Source of the DNA: Nocardia sienata NBRC 100364 | GTDB lineage: Bacteria; Actinomycetota; Actinomycetes; Mycobacteriales; Mycobacteriaceae | Direction of reading: 5' to 3' | DNA length: 64,000 nucleotides | Assembly: GCF_001613205.1 (NCBI RefSeq) | Contig: NZ_BDBX01000053.1 | Span: 1 to 64,000, forward strand | Shown: piece by piece, positions 49,801 to 59,658 of the stretch | How positions within the stretch are numbered: position 1 is the first letter of the stretch | Layout of the letters: each line of letters begins with the position of its first letter | Notes under the pieces: generated by a model | Told to the model about the DNA's origin: nothing | Seen by the model: the letters and a program-made list of their open reading frames with translations, nothing else | Database searches by the model: none | Program-made: the position numbers and the translations under genes

Positions 49801-51252
49801 GATCCCCGCCGATGGATGATCCTCGCCGCGCTGTGCCTCGCGTTGCTGGTGCTGATGATCGACAGCACCGTGCTCAATATCGCGATCCCCTCGCTGATCC
49901 GCGAACTGGACGCGACTCCCTCCGATATCCAGTGGATCCTGGACTCCTATGTGCTGGTCTTCGCCGGCCTGCTGCTCACCGCGGGTAGCCTGTCCGACCG
50001 GTTCGGCCGTCGGCTGATGCTGATCCTCGGCCTGATCGTGCTGGGAGCGGGTTCGCTGGCCGCGGTCCTGGCCACCGAACCGTGGCAGGTGGTCGCCGCC
50101 CGGGCCGTCATGGGTGTGGGTGGCGCCCTGTTGATGCCCTCGACGCTGTCGATCCTGATGACCACCTTCGACGAGAGCGAACGCCGGATGGCGTTGGCCG
50201 CCTGGTCCACCGTGTCGATCCTCGGCATCGTCGCCGGTCCGACGCTCGGCGGCCTGCTGCTGCAGCACTACTGGTGGGGTTCGGTATTCCTGCTGAACAT
50301 CCCGGTGGCCGTACTGGCGATCACCGCTGCCCTGGTGCTGATGCCCGAGACCACCGGAGAACAGCGCCCGATCGACGGGGTGGGCGTGGTGCTGTCCATC
50401 CTCGCGCTCGCCTCGACCGTGTACCTGATCATCGAGCGCGAATGGAACCTCCCGGTGCTGCTCCTGGCCGTCGTATCCGCTGCCGCGTTCGTGCTGTGGG
50501 AGCGTCGGCAGGAGCATCCGATGTTGCCGCTGGGACTGTTCGCGAACCGCGATTTCACCGGCACCTGCGCCACTGTGCTGCTGATGGTGTTCGGGATGGG
50601 CGCGGTCATGCTGATGCTCACCCAATACCTGCAGTTCGTTCTCGGCTACGGGCCGATGAAAGCCGGTCTCGCGCTCCTGCCCTACGCCCTGGCCGGCGCA
50701 GTGTGCAACGGCCTCGGCGCGACCCTGGGCAAGAACCTCGCGAACAAGACGCTGATCGTCGCGGGATTGTCGGTCATGGCCGCCGCTTTCGCGATCCTGG
50801 CCGTCGGCACCGGGTATCTGTGGGTACTGGCCGCCATGCTGGTCATGGGAATCGGCAGCGGCCTGGCCGGACCGGCCGCCTACACCGCCATCATGAACGC
50901 CATCCCGCTACGCCACGCGGGTGTCGGCTCGGCCCTCAACGACACCCTGCAACAGGTGGGTATGGCGTTGAGTATCGCCATCCTGGGCAGTGTGCTGGCC
51001 GGCGTCTTCACCGCGCGAATGCCGGCCGACGCGCCCCCGGCCGCCCGGGAATCCATCGGCGCGGCATTCGAACTCGGATACTCCGAGGTCGCGAAGATCG
51101 CGTTCACCGACGCGGTGTCGACAGGAGCGTGGGTGGGTGCCGGGTTCACTGCGGCCGCAGCCCTCCTCGGCGCGCTCGTCCTGCGGGCCCGTCCACGACC
51201 GGTCGGGAGCGAAGAACCGGCGGCCGTGGAAACCCCGGCCCGCAACCCGTGA
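49780..51252 (+). CDS. DHA2-type MFS multidrug exporter
   Basis: 490 residues from GTG 49780, with 14 predicted helices. Motif LMIDSTVLNIAIPSLIRELDATPSDIQWILDSY is typical of EmrB/QacA-type carriers, as is LSDRFGRRLMLILG. Exports drugs or antiseptics with protons. No ribosome site stands before GTG; ATG 49816 is an alternative start. Confidence 0.88.
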   Translation: MESNTVRDPRRWMILAALCLALLVLMIDSTVLNIAIPSLIRELDATPSDIQWILDSYVLVFAGLLLTAGSLSDRFGRRLMLILGLIVLGAGSLAAVLATEPWQVVAARAVMGVGGALLMPSTLSILMTTFDESERRMALAAWSTVSILGIVAGPTLGGLLLQHYWWGSVFLLNIPVAVLAITAALVLMPETTGEQRPIDGVGVVLSILALASTVYLIIEREWNLPVLLLAVVSAAAFVLWERRQEHPMLPLGLFANRDFTGTCATVLLMVFGMGAVMLMLTQYLQFVLGYGPMKAGLALLPYALAGAVCNGLGATLGKNLANKTLIVAGLSVMAAAFAILAVGTGYLWVLAAMLVMGIGSGLAGPAAYTAIMNAIPLRHAGVGSALNDTLQQVGMALSIAILGSVLAGVFTARMPADAPPAARESIGAAFELGYSEVAKIAFTDAVSTGAWVGAGFTAAAALLGALVLRARPRPVGSEEPAAVETPARNP

Positions 51253-51332
51253 CGCGCGACCGCGATCGGCCTACCGTGTAGCAAACGGCCGGCGAAGGTC
51301 CGGCCGGCACATCGAGTATGCGAGGTTTCCGG

Positions 51333-51740
51333 ATGCACCCATTCCGCAAGGCCGTGGAGGACCGCGACACCGTCGCCATCGAGGCATTGCTGGCCGACAA
51401 CGTGGTGTTCACCAGCCCGGTGGCCTACAAGCCGTATCCGGGTAAGCCCATCACCGCGGCCATCCTGCGCGGCGTGCTCCGGGTGTTCGAGGATTTCCGC
51501 TACCTCCGGGAAATCGCCGACCCCGCCGGCCGCGACCACGCCCTCGTCTTCGAGGCCACCGTCGCGGGCAAACGTTTGACCGGCTGCGATTTCCTGCATT
51601 TCGACGCCGAAGGCAAGATCGACGAGTTCATGGTGATGGTGCGTCCACTCTCGGCGGCGACCGCCTTGGCCGAGGCCATGGGTGCGCAGTTCGACCGGAT
51701 CCAGAGCGAGGCGATCGCCGCGAGTACGGACGCCCAGTAA
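51333..51740 (+). CDS. SnoaL-like / NTF2-fold protein
   Basis: 135 residues from ATG 51333 (GAGG upstream; ATG 51318 possible). MHPFRKAVEDRDTVAIEALLADNVVFTSP is a typical start of SnoaL-like polyketide-cyclase-fold proteins; it continues FLHFDAEGKIDEFMVMVRPL. Catalytic activity uncertain. Confidence 0.85.
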   Translation: MHPFRKAVEDRDTVAIEALLADNVVFTSPVAYKPYPGKPITAAILRGVLRVFEDFRYLREIADPAGRDHALVFEATVAGKRLTGCDFLHFDAEGKIDEFMVMVRPLSAATALAEAMGAQFDRIQSEAIAASTDAQ

Positions 51741-51779
51741 GGGACCGACACCGCAACCCTGCCCGATAGGGCCGGTCGA

Positions 51780-52133
51780 TCAGCTGGTGAGCGGCGACCC
51801 GTTGGGTTGGAGTGCGGGCCCGACCGCCCGCAGGGTGCCGGGTGTGCGGCCCTTACCCCAGCCGATCTGCGCGCGGTAGCTGCCCAGCAGCCCGCTGCGG
51901 ACCAGCTCCTCCTGGTCTCCGGCCGCCGAGGATTCCGGTTCCGGGGCGGTGCGGGGAGAGACGAACAGCGCGTCGGCCGGGCAGTTCGCCTCGCACTGGA
52001 AGCAGGTCTGGCAGTCGCTGTGCCGGCTGATCACCGGAATACCGTCGGCGCCGCGGTCGAAAACATCGGTGGGGCAGACGGCGATGCATTTGTCGCAGGC
52101 GATGCAGCGCTGCGCGGATACGAGTTCGATCAC
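51780..52133 (-). CDS. Two-cluster 4Fe-4S ferredoxin
   Basis: 117 residues. Two complete motifs, CIACDKCIAVCP and CQTCFQCEANCP, each for one [4Fe-4S] cluster. The tail is unusual (LVRSGLLGSYRAQIGWGKGRTPGTL). ATG 52133 overlaps the flavoprotein stop (ATGA), so the two form an operon and probably a complex like AprAB. It would hand electrons to or from the FAD subunit. Confidence 0.9.
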   Translation of the reverse strand: MIELVSAQRCIACDKCIAVCPTDVFDRGADGIPVISRHSDCQTCFQCEANCPADALFVSPRTAPEPESSAAGDQEELVRSGLLGSYRAQIGWGKGRTPGTLRAVGPALQPNGSPLTS

Positions 52134-53719
52134 GACGCCACCGCCGCCGGGATCGCCGCCTGTTCGGGCCGCACCCAGATCCGGTCCAGCCCGCCGGTGA
52201 TCAGCCGATGGTGCTGATCGGGGTCCTGGTCGGGGAAATCGAGCCGTTTCGCCATGCCCCGGGTCTCGGTGCGGGCCAGGGCCGCCCGATACATCCAGCG
52301 GGCGTGCGCGGTCATCGCCGCGGCCTGCCGGGTGCGCACCCGCTCCGCGCCGTCGCCGCCCAAGGATTCACGGATCTCCGACCAGAGTGCGTCCAGCGTG
52401 ATCAGCGATTCGGTGAGCACGCTGCCACGCCGCAAATAGTTCTTGTCGTAGGGCAGGACCTCGCGTTGTACAGCGGCCACCACCTGCCGCGCATCGTGCT
52501 CGGTCCGGCGGCCCTCAGGCCGGGCACCCACGTCGCCGATCCCCGTCACTCGGCGGCCCGCCGCACCCGCCCCGAGCGACAGCGCGTACCGGGCGGCCCC
52601 GGCGCCCGCCCAGGTGCCCGAGGAAATCGCCCAGGCGGCATTGTGACTGCCGCCGCCGGTGAAACCGCCGCAGATCAGTTCACGGGTCGCGGCGTCACCG
52701 GCCGCGTAGAGGCCCGGCACACTGGTACCGCATTCGTCGGTGACGAGCCGGATACCGCCGGTGCCGCGGACAGTGCCCTCGGCGATCAGCGTGATCGGGA
52801 ACTTCTCGGTGAACGGATCGATGCCGAGCCGGTCGAAAGTCAGGAAGAAATTCGGCTGGGCGCGGCGCATGGCGGCCCGGGCAGACTCGTCGGCCTGATC
52901 GATTCGGCAGTAGACCCTGTCGCGCAACAGTTCCGCCGCGATGGGGGACCGGTTGCGGCCGCCGGCCCCCTCGAGCACACTGCCGTCGGCGCGATAGAAG
53001 GTGGCGAAATGATAGAACGCCGTCTTGGTCACCGAGGTCCCCTCCGGCGCGATGCCGTAGGCGTTCGAGAATTCCATTCCGGACAACTCGGCTCCGGCCT
53101 CGACCGCGAACAGCGCGCCGTCGCCGGTATTCACATCGCAGCCCAGCGCCTTGGACTGGAAAGCGCAACCGCCGGTCGCCAGGACCACCGCACCGGCCCG
53201 GACGCGGTAGCTCTGCCCGGCCTGACGCCGATAGCCCGCGGCACCCGCGACCGCACCCGCCGCGTCGACCAGCAGTTCGGTAGCGGGACTGTGATCGAGG
53301 ATCCGCACACCGGCACGGCGTACTCGGATCCGCATCCGCCGCATGTACTCCGGCCCCTGCAGTCCGTTGCGCAATTGCTTCCCGTCCGGGCCGACCGGGA
53401 ACGGGAAGCGGGCCTGTTCGGCGAGTTCGTTCAGGCGGTCGTAGGTTTCGTCGAGGACCCGCTCCGACCAGCGCCGATCGGCCAGATAGCCGCCCAGGGC
53501 CGCGCGGCTCGCGATCGCGGCCTCCCGCGCCTCCGGGTCCGGCGGGACGTACCACACGCCGGTGCCGGCCGAGGCGGTGGCGCCGCTGGTCCCGCAGTAG
53601 CCTTTGTCGGCGAGCACCACGTCGGCGCCGGCGCGGGCGGCGCGGACGGCCGCCCAGGTGGCGGCGGGGCCACCACCGATCACAAGAACATCGGCGCTCA
53701 GTTCGTGCACATCCGTCAT
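52130..53719 (-). CDS. FAD-dependent oxidoreductase, AprA/FrdA-like
   Basis: 529 residues. FAD-binding VLVIGGGPAATWAAVRAARAG at the start; CGTSGATASAGTGVW; a second FAD segment PGLYAAGDAATRELICGGFTGGGSHNAAWAISSG. C-terminal RTETRGMAKRLDFPDQDPDQ is as in fumarate/succinate and APS reductase flavoproteins. Electrons go through the coupled ferredoxin. Neighbouring NitT/TauA-type binding protein suggests oxidation or reduction of an imported sulfonate- or heterocycle-like compound; that is inference. Confidence 0.82.
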   Translation of the reverse strand: MTDVHELSADVLVIGGGPAATWAAVRAARAGADVVLADKGYCGTSGATASAGTGVWYVPPDPEAREAAIASRAALGGYLADRRWSERVLDETYDRLNELAEQARFPFPVGPDGKQLRNGLQGPEYMRRMRIRVRRAGVRILDHSPATELLVDAAGAVAGAAGYRRQAGQSYRVRAGAVVLATGGCAFQSKALGCDVNTGDGALFAVEAGAELSGMEFSNAYGIAPEGTSVTKTAFYHFATFYRADGSVLEGAGGRNRSPIAAELLRDRVYCRIDQADESARAAMRRAQPNFFLTFDRLGIDPFTEKFPITLIAEGTVRGTGGIRLVTDECGTSVPGLYAAGDAATRELICGGFTGGGSHNAAWAISSGTWAGAGAARYALSLGAGAAGRRVTGIGDVGARPEGRRTEHDARQVVAAVQREVLPYDKNYLRRGSVLTESLITLDALWSEIRESLGGDGAERVRTRQAAAMTAHARWMYRAALARTETRGMAKRLDFPDQDPDQHHRLITGGLDRIWVRPEQAAIPAAVAS

Positions 53720-53873
53720 TCGAATCCCTCTTCCGACGACCGCTCCACCTCGGCGCAGCGCGGGTCACAGTGACGAATGCCAGGCTGCACCCGGGGTCAC
53801 CCGGCCGACAACGATTGGAATCGCGGATAGTGCAAATCTCGTCGCCCGCGGTCGGCATCGTCATGATCACGCC

Positions 53874-54932
53874 ATGCGTAAACGTGTGCCGGCCTTGCTC
53901 TTCGCGCTGCTCGCGGCCGTCTCCCTGGTGTCGGCGTGCGGCGCCCCGTCGGAAACCCGGACGACCGAGGACGGTAGGACGCTCATCCGGTACCAGGGTT
54001 GGGCCAGTCAGGTCACCTATCCCGAGCTCGCCGCCGATCTGGGCTATTTCGACAAGGTCGCGCTGGACTGGGTCGGCAATACGACCAGCGGCCCGCAGGA
54101 CATCCAATCCGCGGCCACCGGTGCCACCGATATCGGCGGCGCGTTCAACGGCGCCGTCGTGAAACTCGCCGCCGCGGGTTCCCCGATCACCTCGGTGATC
54201 AGCTACTACGGCTCGGACAAGGAGAACTTCACCGGGTACTACGTCCTGGACAACAGCCCGATCCGCAGTGCCCGCGATCTGATCGGCAAGAAGTTCGGGG
54301 TGAACACTCTCGGTGCGCACCATGAATTCGTGGCCCGGGAATGGCTCGCCCGGCAGGGTCTGTCCAACGACGAGATCGCCCAGGTGGAGCTGACCGTGGT
54401 GCCGCCGGTGAACGCGGAACAGGCACTGCGACAGGGCCAGATCGATGCGGTCGCGCTGTTCGATATCTGGCGGGACGAGGCGGTGGCCCGGGGCGGGGTC
54501 CGGCCGCTGTTCACCGACGGTGACCTGTTCGGTGCGTTCAGTTACGGCACCTATATCGTTCGCGACGACTTCTTGGCCCGCAACCGCGAGGCAGTCGCCG
54601 ATCTGACCCAGGGCACCGCCCGTGCGATCCGCTGGGCCCAGACCACACCGCGCGACCAGGTGATCGCGAAGTTCAAGGACATCATCACCCGCCGGGGACG
54701 GGAAGGCGAGAGCCCGGAGAAGGCGAACTACTGGAAGAGCACCGGCGTCGCGGGGCCCGGTGGTGTCACGCGCGAGCAAGAGATCCAACTGTGGATCGAC
54801 TGGCTGGTCCGCAACGGTGAGGTGGATCGCGGGAAGCTGATCGCGAAGGATCTCTACACCAACGAGTTCAACCCCTATGCCAACGGCACCTACCCGGAGA
54901 ACGCCGGACCCGACGGCAAGGTGGTCGGATAG
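53874..54932 (+). CDS. NitT/TauA-type substrate-binding lipoprotein
   Basis: 352 residues. Lipobox LVSAC at about residue 20 and an SsuA/TauA/NMT1 domain: YQGWASQVTYPELAADLGYFDKVALDW, IDAVALFDIW, RNREAVADLTQGTARAI. It would bind a small organic anion outside the cell. No ABC permease or ATPase gene is adjacent; an MFS carrier follows in its place, 20 bp downstream. Divergent from the flavoprotein-ferredoxin operon. Confidence 0.88.
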   Translation: MRKRVPALLFALLAAVSLVSACGAPSETRTTEDGRTLIRYQGWASQVTYPELAADLGYFDKVALDWVGNTTSGPQDIQSAATGATDIGGAFNGAVVKLAAAGSPITSVISYYGSDKENFTGYYVLDNSPIRSARDLIGKKFGVNTLGAHHEFVAREWLARQGLSNDEIAQVELTVVPPVNAEQALRQGQIDAVALFDIWRDEAVARGGVRPLFTDGDLFGAFSYGTYIVRDDFLARNREAVADLTQGTARAIRWAQTTPRDQVIAKFKDIITRRGREGESPEKANYWKSTGVAGPGGVTREQEIQLWIDWLVRNGEVDRGKLIAKDLYTNEFNPYANGTYPENAGPDGKVVG

Positions 54933-54952
54933 CGCGCGGCCGAGCCGAACGG

Positions 54953-56158
54953 ATGACATCCACCTGGACAACGCTGCGCCCGCTGCTGCCCACCGTCTTC
55001 CTCCCGTCCGCGGTGTTCGGTATCGGCCAGGGCGCCGGTTCCCCCGTGATCGCCCTGACCGCTCGGGATCTCGGCGCCTCGGTGGGCGTGGCCGGGGTGA
55101 TCGTGGCCCTCGTCGGGCTCGGCGCGGTACTGGGCGATCTCCCGGCAGGCCGGGTCGTCGCCCGGTTCGGCGAGCGGCGCTCGATCATCGCCGGATCGCT
55201 GATCGGCACCACCGGGGTGCTGCTGTCGCTGCTGGCCTGGACACCCGCGGTGCTGGCGGTCGGCGCCCTGCTCACCGGGGTGTCCAACGCGGTATGGGGG
55301 CTGGCCCGGCAGAGCTATCTCGCAGAGGTGGTCCCGGTCGAGATGCGGGCCCGGGCCATGGCGACCTTCGCGCTGATGTGGCGGCTGGGCTTTCTGATCG
55401 GCCCGTTCGCGGGCGCACTGGTGATCCTCGGGGTGGGCATCCGCGGCGGGTTCGCCGTACAGCTGGCCGGTGTGATCGTCTCCGGTTATCTGATGTCGCG
55501 GGTGCCCGATCCGCCGCGCGCCCACGACGCACCGGCCGGTGGGGTCCCGCTGGGGACGATCCTGCGCCGGCACCGGCGGCTGCTGGCGACGCTGGGCGCC
55601 GGATCGCTGCTCATGGGCGCGGCCCGCGCCTCCCGGGAGGCGGCGCTTCCGCTGTGGGCCGACCATATCGGCCTGGACGCCGCGTCGGCGTCGCTGGTGT
55701 TCGGTATCGGCGCCGCGTTCGACCTGCTGTGTTCGTATCCGGCCGGGCAGCTGATGGACCGCTACGGCCGCCGGTTCATCGCGGTGCCGTCGCTGCTGAT
55801 CATCGCGCTGTCCTATTTCCTGCTGCCGCTGGCCCATGATGTGTGGACCATCGGCGCGGTGGCCGTGATCATGGGGATCGGCAACGGTTTCGGTAACGGC
55901 GTGATCATGACTCTGGGCGCCGATGTGGCGCCGGCCGCCACCCGCGCGGAATTTCTGGCGGCGTGGCGGCTCACCCACGATTTCGGCATGTTTCTCGGGC
56001 CGTTGGCCGCGGGGGCCGCGGCCACCGTGGTAGCGCTCGGCGTGGCGGTGGCGGCCCTGGGCGTGGTCTCGGTGACCGGTGCGACGGTGATGTTCCGGTA
56101 CATTCCGCGATTCGTCCCGGTTCCCGGTCGCCACGCACCCGACCTGGTCGCGCGATAG
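54953..56158 (+). CDS. MFS transporter
   Basis: 401 residues, 12 predicted helices, LPSAVFGIGQGAGSPVIALTARDLGAS at the start and DLPAGRVVARFGERRSIIAG as motif A. Follows the binding-protein gene by 20 bp and is likely co-transcribed. Either takes up or exports the compound handled by the flavoprotein cluster. A typical major-facilitator drug-type carrier; substrate unknown. Confidence 0.85.
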   Translation: MTSTWTTLRPLLPTVFLPSAVFGIGQGAGSPVIALTARDLGASVGVAGVIVALVGLGAVLGDLPAGRVVARFGERRSIIAGSLIGTTGVLLSLLAWTPAVLAVGALLTGVSNAVWGLARQSYLAEVVPVEMRARAMATFALMWRLGFLIGPFAGALVILGVGIRGGFAVQLAGVIVSGYLMSRVPDPPRAHDAPAGGVPLGTILRRHRRLLATLGAGSLLMGAARASREAALPLWADHIGLDAASASLVFGIGAAFDLLCSYPAGQLMDRYGRRFIAVPSLLIIALSYFLLPLAHDVWTIGAVAVIMGIGNGFGNGVIMTLGADVAPAATRAEFLAAWRLTHDFGMFLGPLAAGAAATVVALGVAVAALGVVSVTGATVMFRYIPRFVPVPGRHAPDLVAR

Positions 56159-56248
56159 CCCGCGCGCTCGACCGGGGCAGCAGTTGCGGAGGCGGGTGTA
56201 TCGCCGACGCGAGGATGGTCGCCGCTGGTGATGGACGCTCGATCCGGG

Positions 56249-57508
56249 TCACCCGCGCGGGACCGCGCCTCGGTCCGCCGGCAGCGGTGGTGTGGGCGGA
56301 AAGGCGACCGGTAGCCGGGCGAGGGTGCGGTGCAGCGGGCCCGGCCGCCAGACCAGTTCCGTCACCGGCACCGCGAGCCGTAGCTCGGGCAGCGCGTCGA
56401 GCAGCTGATCGATGGCCTCCTGCGCGATCAAGTACGCGGTCGGCTGGGCCGGGCAGGCGTGCGGACCGGCACCCCAGGCCAGATGCGACCGGTTGCCGGT
56501 GTGATCACCGGTCCCGATCTCCGGATCTTTGTTGCACCCGGCGAGGCTGATCACCACCGGCCGATGGGCCGGCAGCCAGACGCCGTCGACCAGGACGGGC
56601 CGGCGCGGATAGGTGACGCTGGCATTGGGCAGCGGCGGGTCGTCGAACAGCACATCGTCGAGCGCGTCCCGGGTCGACAGCGCGCCGCCGAGCATTTCGT
56701 CGGCGAACCTGTCGTCGGTGAGGATCAGGCACAAGGTGTTGATGATCAGGCTCTGCATCGGCCCCATACCGACGCCGTAGAGGGAGATCACCTGATGGGT
56801 CATCTCTGTCGGGTCGAGCGCCGCGGGGTGGCGCAGGAGCCGGGTGGTGACATCGTCGCCCGGCGCGGCGCGTTTGGCGTCCACCAGTTCCTGCACCGCC
56901 TCGCCGAACATCAGGTTGCCCTTCTCCGAGTCGACGCCGTCGAAGATGGCGGCGGTCGCGGCGGCGGCGCGGTCGCTGATCTCGGGTGGGCAGCCGAGCA
57001 TCGCGTTGATGACCTCGAAGGTCAGTGGGAACGCGTACTGGGCGACCAGATCGGCCGAGCCCGACTCGCAGAACGTATTGATCAGGGGCGCCGCGAAGCG
57101 TTCGACGGTAGCGCGCAGACGGTGCAGGTCCACCCCCGCCAGCGCCGCGGTGACAGCGCCCCGGTAGCGCGTGTGCTCGGCGCCGGCACTGCGCGGTGCG
57201 TTCGGCCGGTACTGCAGTACCGGCAGTACCGGGCAGTCGGCGGGGACGGTTTCCTCCCAGTGGCGGGGGTCGGCGGGAAAACGGTCCGGGTCGTTGAGAA
57301 TCCGTAGCGCGGCGCGGTATCCGATCACCAAGGTGGCGGGGACGCCGGGTGCCAGCTCCACCGGGACCAGGGAACCGTGGCGTGTGCGCATCTCCTGGTA
57401 GGCGCGGTGCGGGTCGGCGGTGAATTCGGCGGAATACAGCGGGAATCGCTGTTCGTCGCCTCGGCCGGGTCCCAGGGGCGATGGCACGGGGTCTGGCTGC
57501 GTGATCAT
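56249..57508 (-). CDS. Cytochrome P450, CYP157-like, lacking ExxR
   Basis: 419 residues from ATG 57508. Heme-Cys region HLAWGAGPHACPAQPTAYLI is present. The K-helix ExxR is absent (ALDDVLFDDPPLPN replaces it), and the I-helix has GVGMGPMQSL where most P450s have AGxxT. Streptomyces CYP157 enzymes also lack ExxR. It may be a non-classical oxygenase or a heme protein without monooxygenase activity. No ferredoxin partner lies beside it. Confidence 0.85.
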   Translation of the reverse strand: MITQPDPVPSPLGPGRGDEQRFPLYSAEFTADPHRAYQEMRTRHGSLVPVELAPGVPATLVIGYRAALRILNDPDRFPADPRHWEETVPADCPVLPVLQYRPNAPRSAGAEHTRYRGAVTAALAGVDLHRLRATVERFAAPLINTFCESGSADLVAQYAFPLTFEVINAMLGCPPEISDRAAAATAAIFDGVDSEKGNLMFGEAVQELVDAKRAAPGDDVTTRLLRHPAALDPTEMTHQVISLYGVGMGPMQSLIINTLCLILTDDRFADEMLGGALSTRDALDDVLFDDPPLPNASVTYPRRPVLVDGVWLPAHRPVVISLAGCNKDPEIGTGDHTGNRSHLAWGAGPHACPAQPTAYLIAQEAIDQLLDALPELRLAVPVTELVWRPGPLHRTLARLPVAFPPTPPLPADRGAVPRG

Positions 57509-57744
57509 GGCGTGCTCCAAGCATATCGGCAGCCAACGGCATGGCGATCGAGAGGCGTTGGCCCGGAATGTGTTTCGGCCGGTCCGCGACGCTGCGGGCA
57601 CCAAGATGATAGGTCGATCGCCGCCGGATAGATTGCGCCCGGGTTGCCGTAGCTGGGCACAGTGATCATCGACTTTCGGCAGTCGGTGACATATCGTCGA
57701 TTTGCGGCGAGAGTAAAGATATGGCGCGCGATACGGAGTGACTC

Positions 57745-58572
57745 ATGGGCAAATTGGACGGCAGGATCGCATTCGTCACCGGCGCCGGGCGCGGCCAGGG
57801 CCGCTCTCACGCAGTACGTTTCGCGCAGGAGGGCGCCGATATCATCGCCGTCGACACCACGGCCGAGGTCGCCAGTGTTCCGTACCCGCTGGCCGATGCG
57901 GCCGACCTCGCCGAGACGGCCCGCCTGGTGGAGGCCACCGGTCGCCGTATCGTCGCCCGGGACGCCGACGTCCGTGATCTCGCCGCCCTGACCGCGGCGG
58001 TCGACGCGGGGATGGCGGAATTCGGCCGGCTCGATATCGTCGTCGCCAACGCCGGAATCTCCAGTCCGGCCCCGACCCTGGAGATGAGCGAGGATGTCTG
58101 GCAGGACATGATCGACATCAACCTCACCGGGGTGTGGAAATCGCTCAAGGCCGCCGTGCCGCACATCATCGCGGGCGGCCGCGGAGGCTCGGTGGTGATC
58201 ACCAGTTCGCTGGCCGCGTACCACGCCAACGAGAACACCGCGCACTATGCGGCATCCAAGGCCGGGCTGGTGATGCTGATGAAGGTGCTCGCCAAAGAAC
58301 TGGCCCCACACGATATCCGGGTGAACACTGTGCACCCCACCACGGTCGCTACCCCCATGATCCTCAACGACGCCACCTACCGCCTGTTCCGGCCGGATCT
58401 GCCGAACCCGGACCGCGCCGACTTCGAAGAGGCGGCCCGCACCCTGAACCGGCTTCCGGTGGTCGCCCTGGAACCGGAAGACATTACCGCCACGGTGCTG
58501 CATCTGGTGTCCGACGACGGTCGCTACATCACCGGGACCACCCAGCGGATCGATGCCGGTGGGGCGCTCTGA
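57745..58572 (+). CDS. Mycofactocin-type SDR oxidoreductase
   Basis: 275 residues. Starts GKLDGRIAFVTGAGRGQGRSHAVRFAQEGADIIAVD; the GRGQGRSHA cofactor loop is diagnostic of SDRs with tightly bound NAD that need mycofactocin. Catalytic Ser-Tyr-Lys in SSLAAY and YAASKAG. Often found beside P450s of terpene/alcohol metabolism; here it is divergent from the P450. Confidence 0.9.
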   Translation: MGKLDGRIAFVTGAGRGQGRSHAVRFAQEGADIIAVDTTAEVASVPYPLADAADLAETARLVEATGRRIVARDADVRDLAALTAAVDAGMAEFGRLDIVVANAGISSPAPTLEMSEDVWQDMIDINLTGVWKSLKAAVPHIIAGGRGGSVVITSSLAAYHANENTAHYAASKAGLVMLMKVLAKELAPHDIRVNTVHPTTVATPMILNDATYRLFRPDLPNPDRADFEEAARTLNRLPVVALEPEDITATVLHLVSDDGRYITGTTQRIDAGGAL

Positions 58573-58664
58573 CCGGCGACCGGCAGTAGGCGGCCCGCTG
58601 CGGTTCCACGGCCCCGCAAGAACTTCGCAAGGTTTTCTCGAGCGCGCCCGATAGGTTTGCGGGT

Positions 58665-59612
58665 ATGACACACGGAGTTGTCCGCCGGGTGCTGCTCGGC
58701 GCGGGGTGGTGTGCGCTGCTGGCCGGGACCCTCGGCCTGGCCCTCCATCTCGGCGGCTGGCAGCGGCGGGAACTGATCCTGCTGGCGGCGGGAGCGACGT
58801 ATCTGATGCTGGGCGCCGTGGCCGCCCTGCTGCTGTTCCTGGCCGCCCGCGGATGGCGTAGCGCGGTGGCGGCGGTGATCGTGCTCGCCGGTGTGCTGTG
58901 GACCCAGCTACCGCTCTTCGTTGCGGACAGCCGCGCCGCGACCGGCGCCGAGCTGACCGTGCTGCAATCGAATCTGCTGTTCGGCGGGGCGGACACGACC
59001 GCACTCGTGACCGCGGTCCGCGAGCGCGGAGTCGACGTGCTCACCGTGGACGAACTCACCCCCGAGGCGGTTGACGCCCTGACTGCGGCCGGTCTCGGTG
59101 CTCTGCTCCCGTACAACTATCTGGATCCAGGGCCCGGGGGCGGCGGCACCGGTATCTACAGCCGGTTCCCGCTCTCGCAGCCGGTGCGGCACCAGGAGTT
59201 CGTTCTCGGCAACCTGTCCGCGACGCTCACCCACCCCGCTCTGGGATCTGTCGCGATCCACGCCTTCCACCCACTTCCGCCGACAGCGGACGCCGACGTC
59301 TGGGCGAAGGAGATGAGCGCCGTCGACACCATACTGCGTGAATCGAGGGGACCGGCGGTGGTCGGCGCCGACTTCAACGCGACCAGTGACCACGCGGCCT
59401 TCCGCCGCCTGGTGAGCGGCGATTTCGCCGCCGCCGCCGAACAGGCCGGTGCGGGTAGGCTGCTCACCTATCCGGCCGACCGCACCTGGGGCCCGCTGAT
59501 CGGTATCGATCATATTCTGGTATCCGGCGGCACCACCGAGCACATCAGTACATTCACCCTCGCGGGTTCGGACCACCGCGCCGTCGTGGCGCGCCTCCGG
59601 CTCGCCCCCTGA
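58665..59612 (+). CDS. Membrane-bound endonuclease/exonuclease/phosphatase family protein
   Basis: 315 residues. Three N-terminal membrane helices (about residues 5-90) then an EEP domain: LTVLQSNLLFGGADT, VLTVDELTPEAVDAL, VGADFNATSDH, and GIDHILVSGGTTEH...GSDHRAVVARL. These include the metal and catalytic residues (Asn, Glu, Asp-Asn, Asp-His). The active domain faces outside. Likely a phosphodiesterase or DNase at the surface. Confidence 0.88.
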   Translation: MTHGVVRRVLLGAGWCALLAGTLGLALHLGGWQRRELILLAAGATYLMLGAVAALLLFLAARGWRSAVAAVIVLAGVLWTQLPLFVADSRAATGAELTVLQSNLLFGGADTTALVTAVRERGVDVLTVDELTPEAVDALTAAGLGALLPYNYLDPGPGGGGTGIYSRFPLSQPVRHQEFVLGNLSATLTHPALGSVAIHAFHPLPPTADADVWAKEMSAVDTILRESRGPAVVGADFNATSDHAAFRRLVSGDFAAAAEQAGAGRLLTYPADRTWGPLIGIDHILVSGGTTEHISTFTLAGSDHRAVVARLRLAP

Positions 59613-59658
59613 TCCGCCACCGCGCGGTCGCCCTTCCCCCGAAATATCAGGAGAGAAC

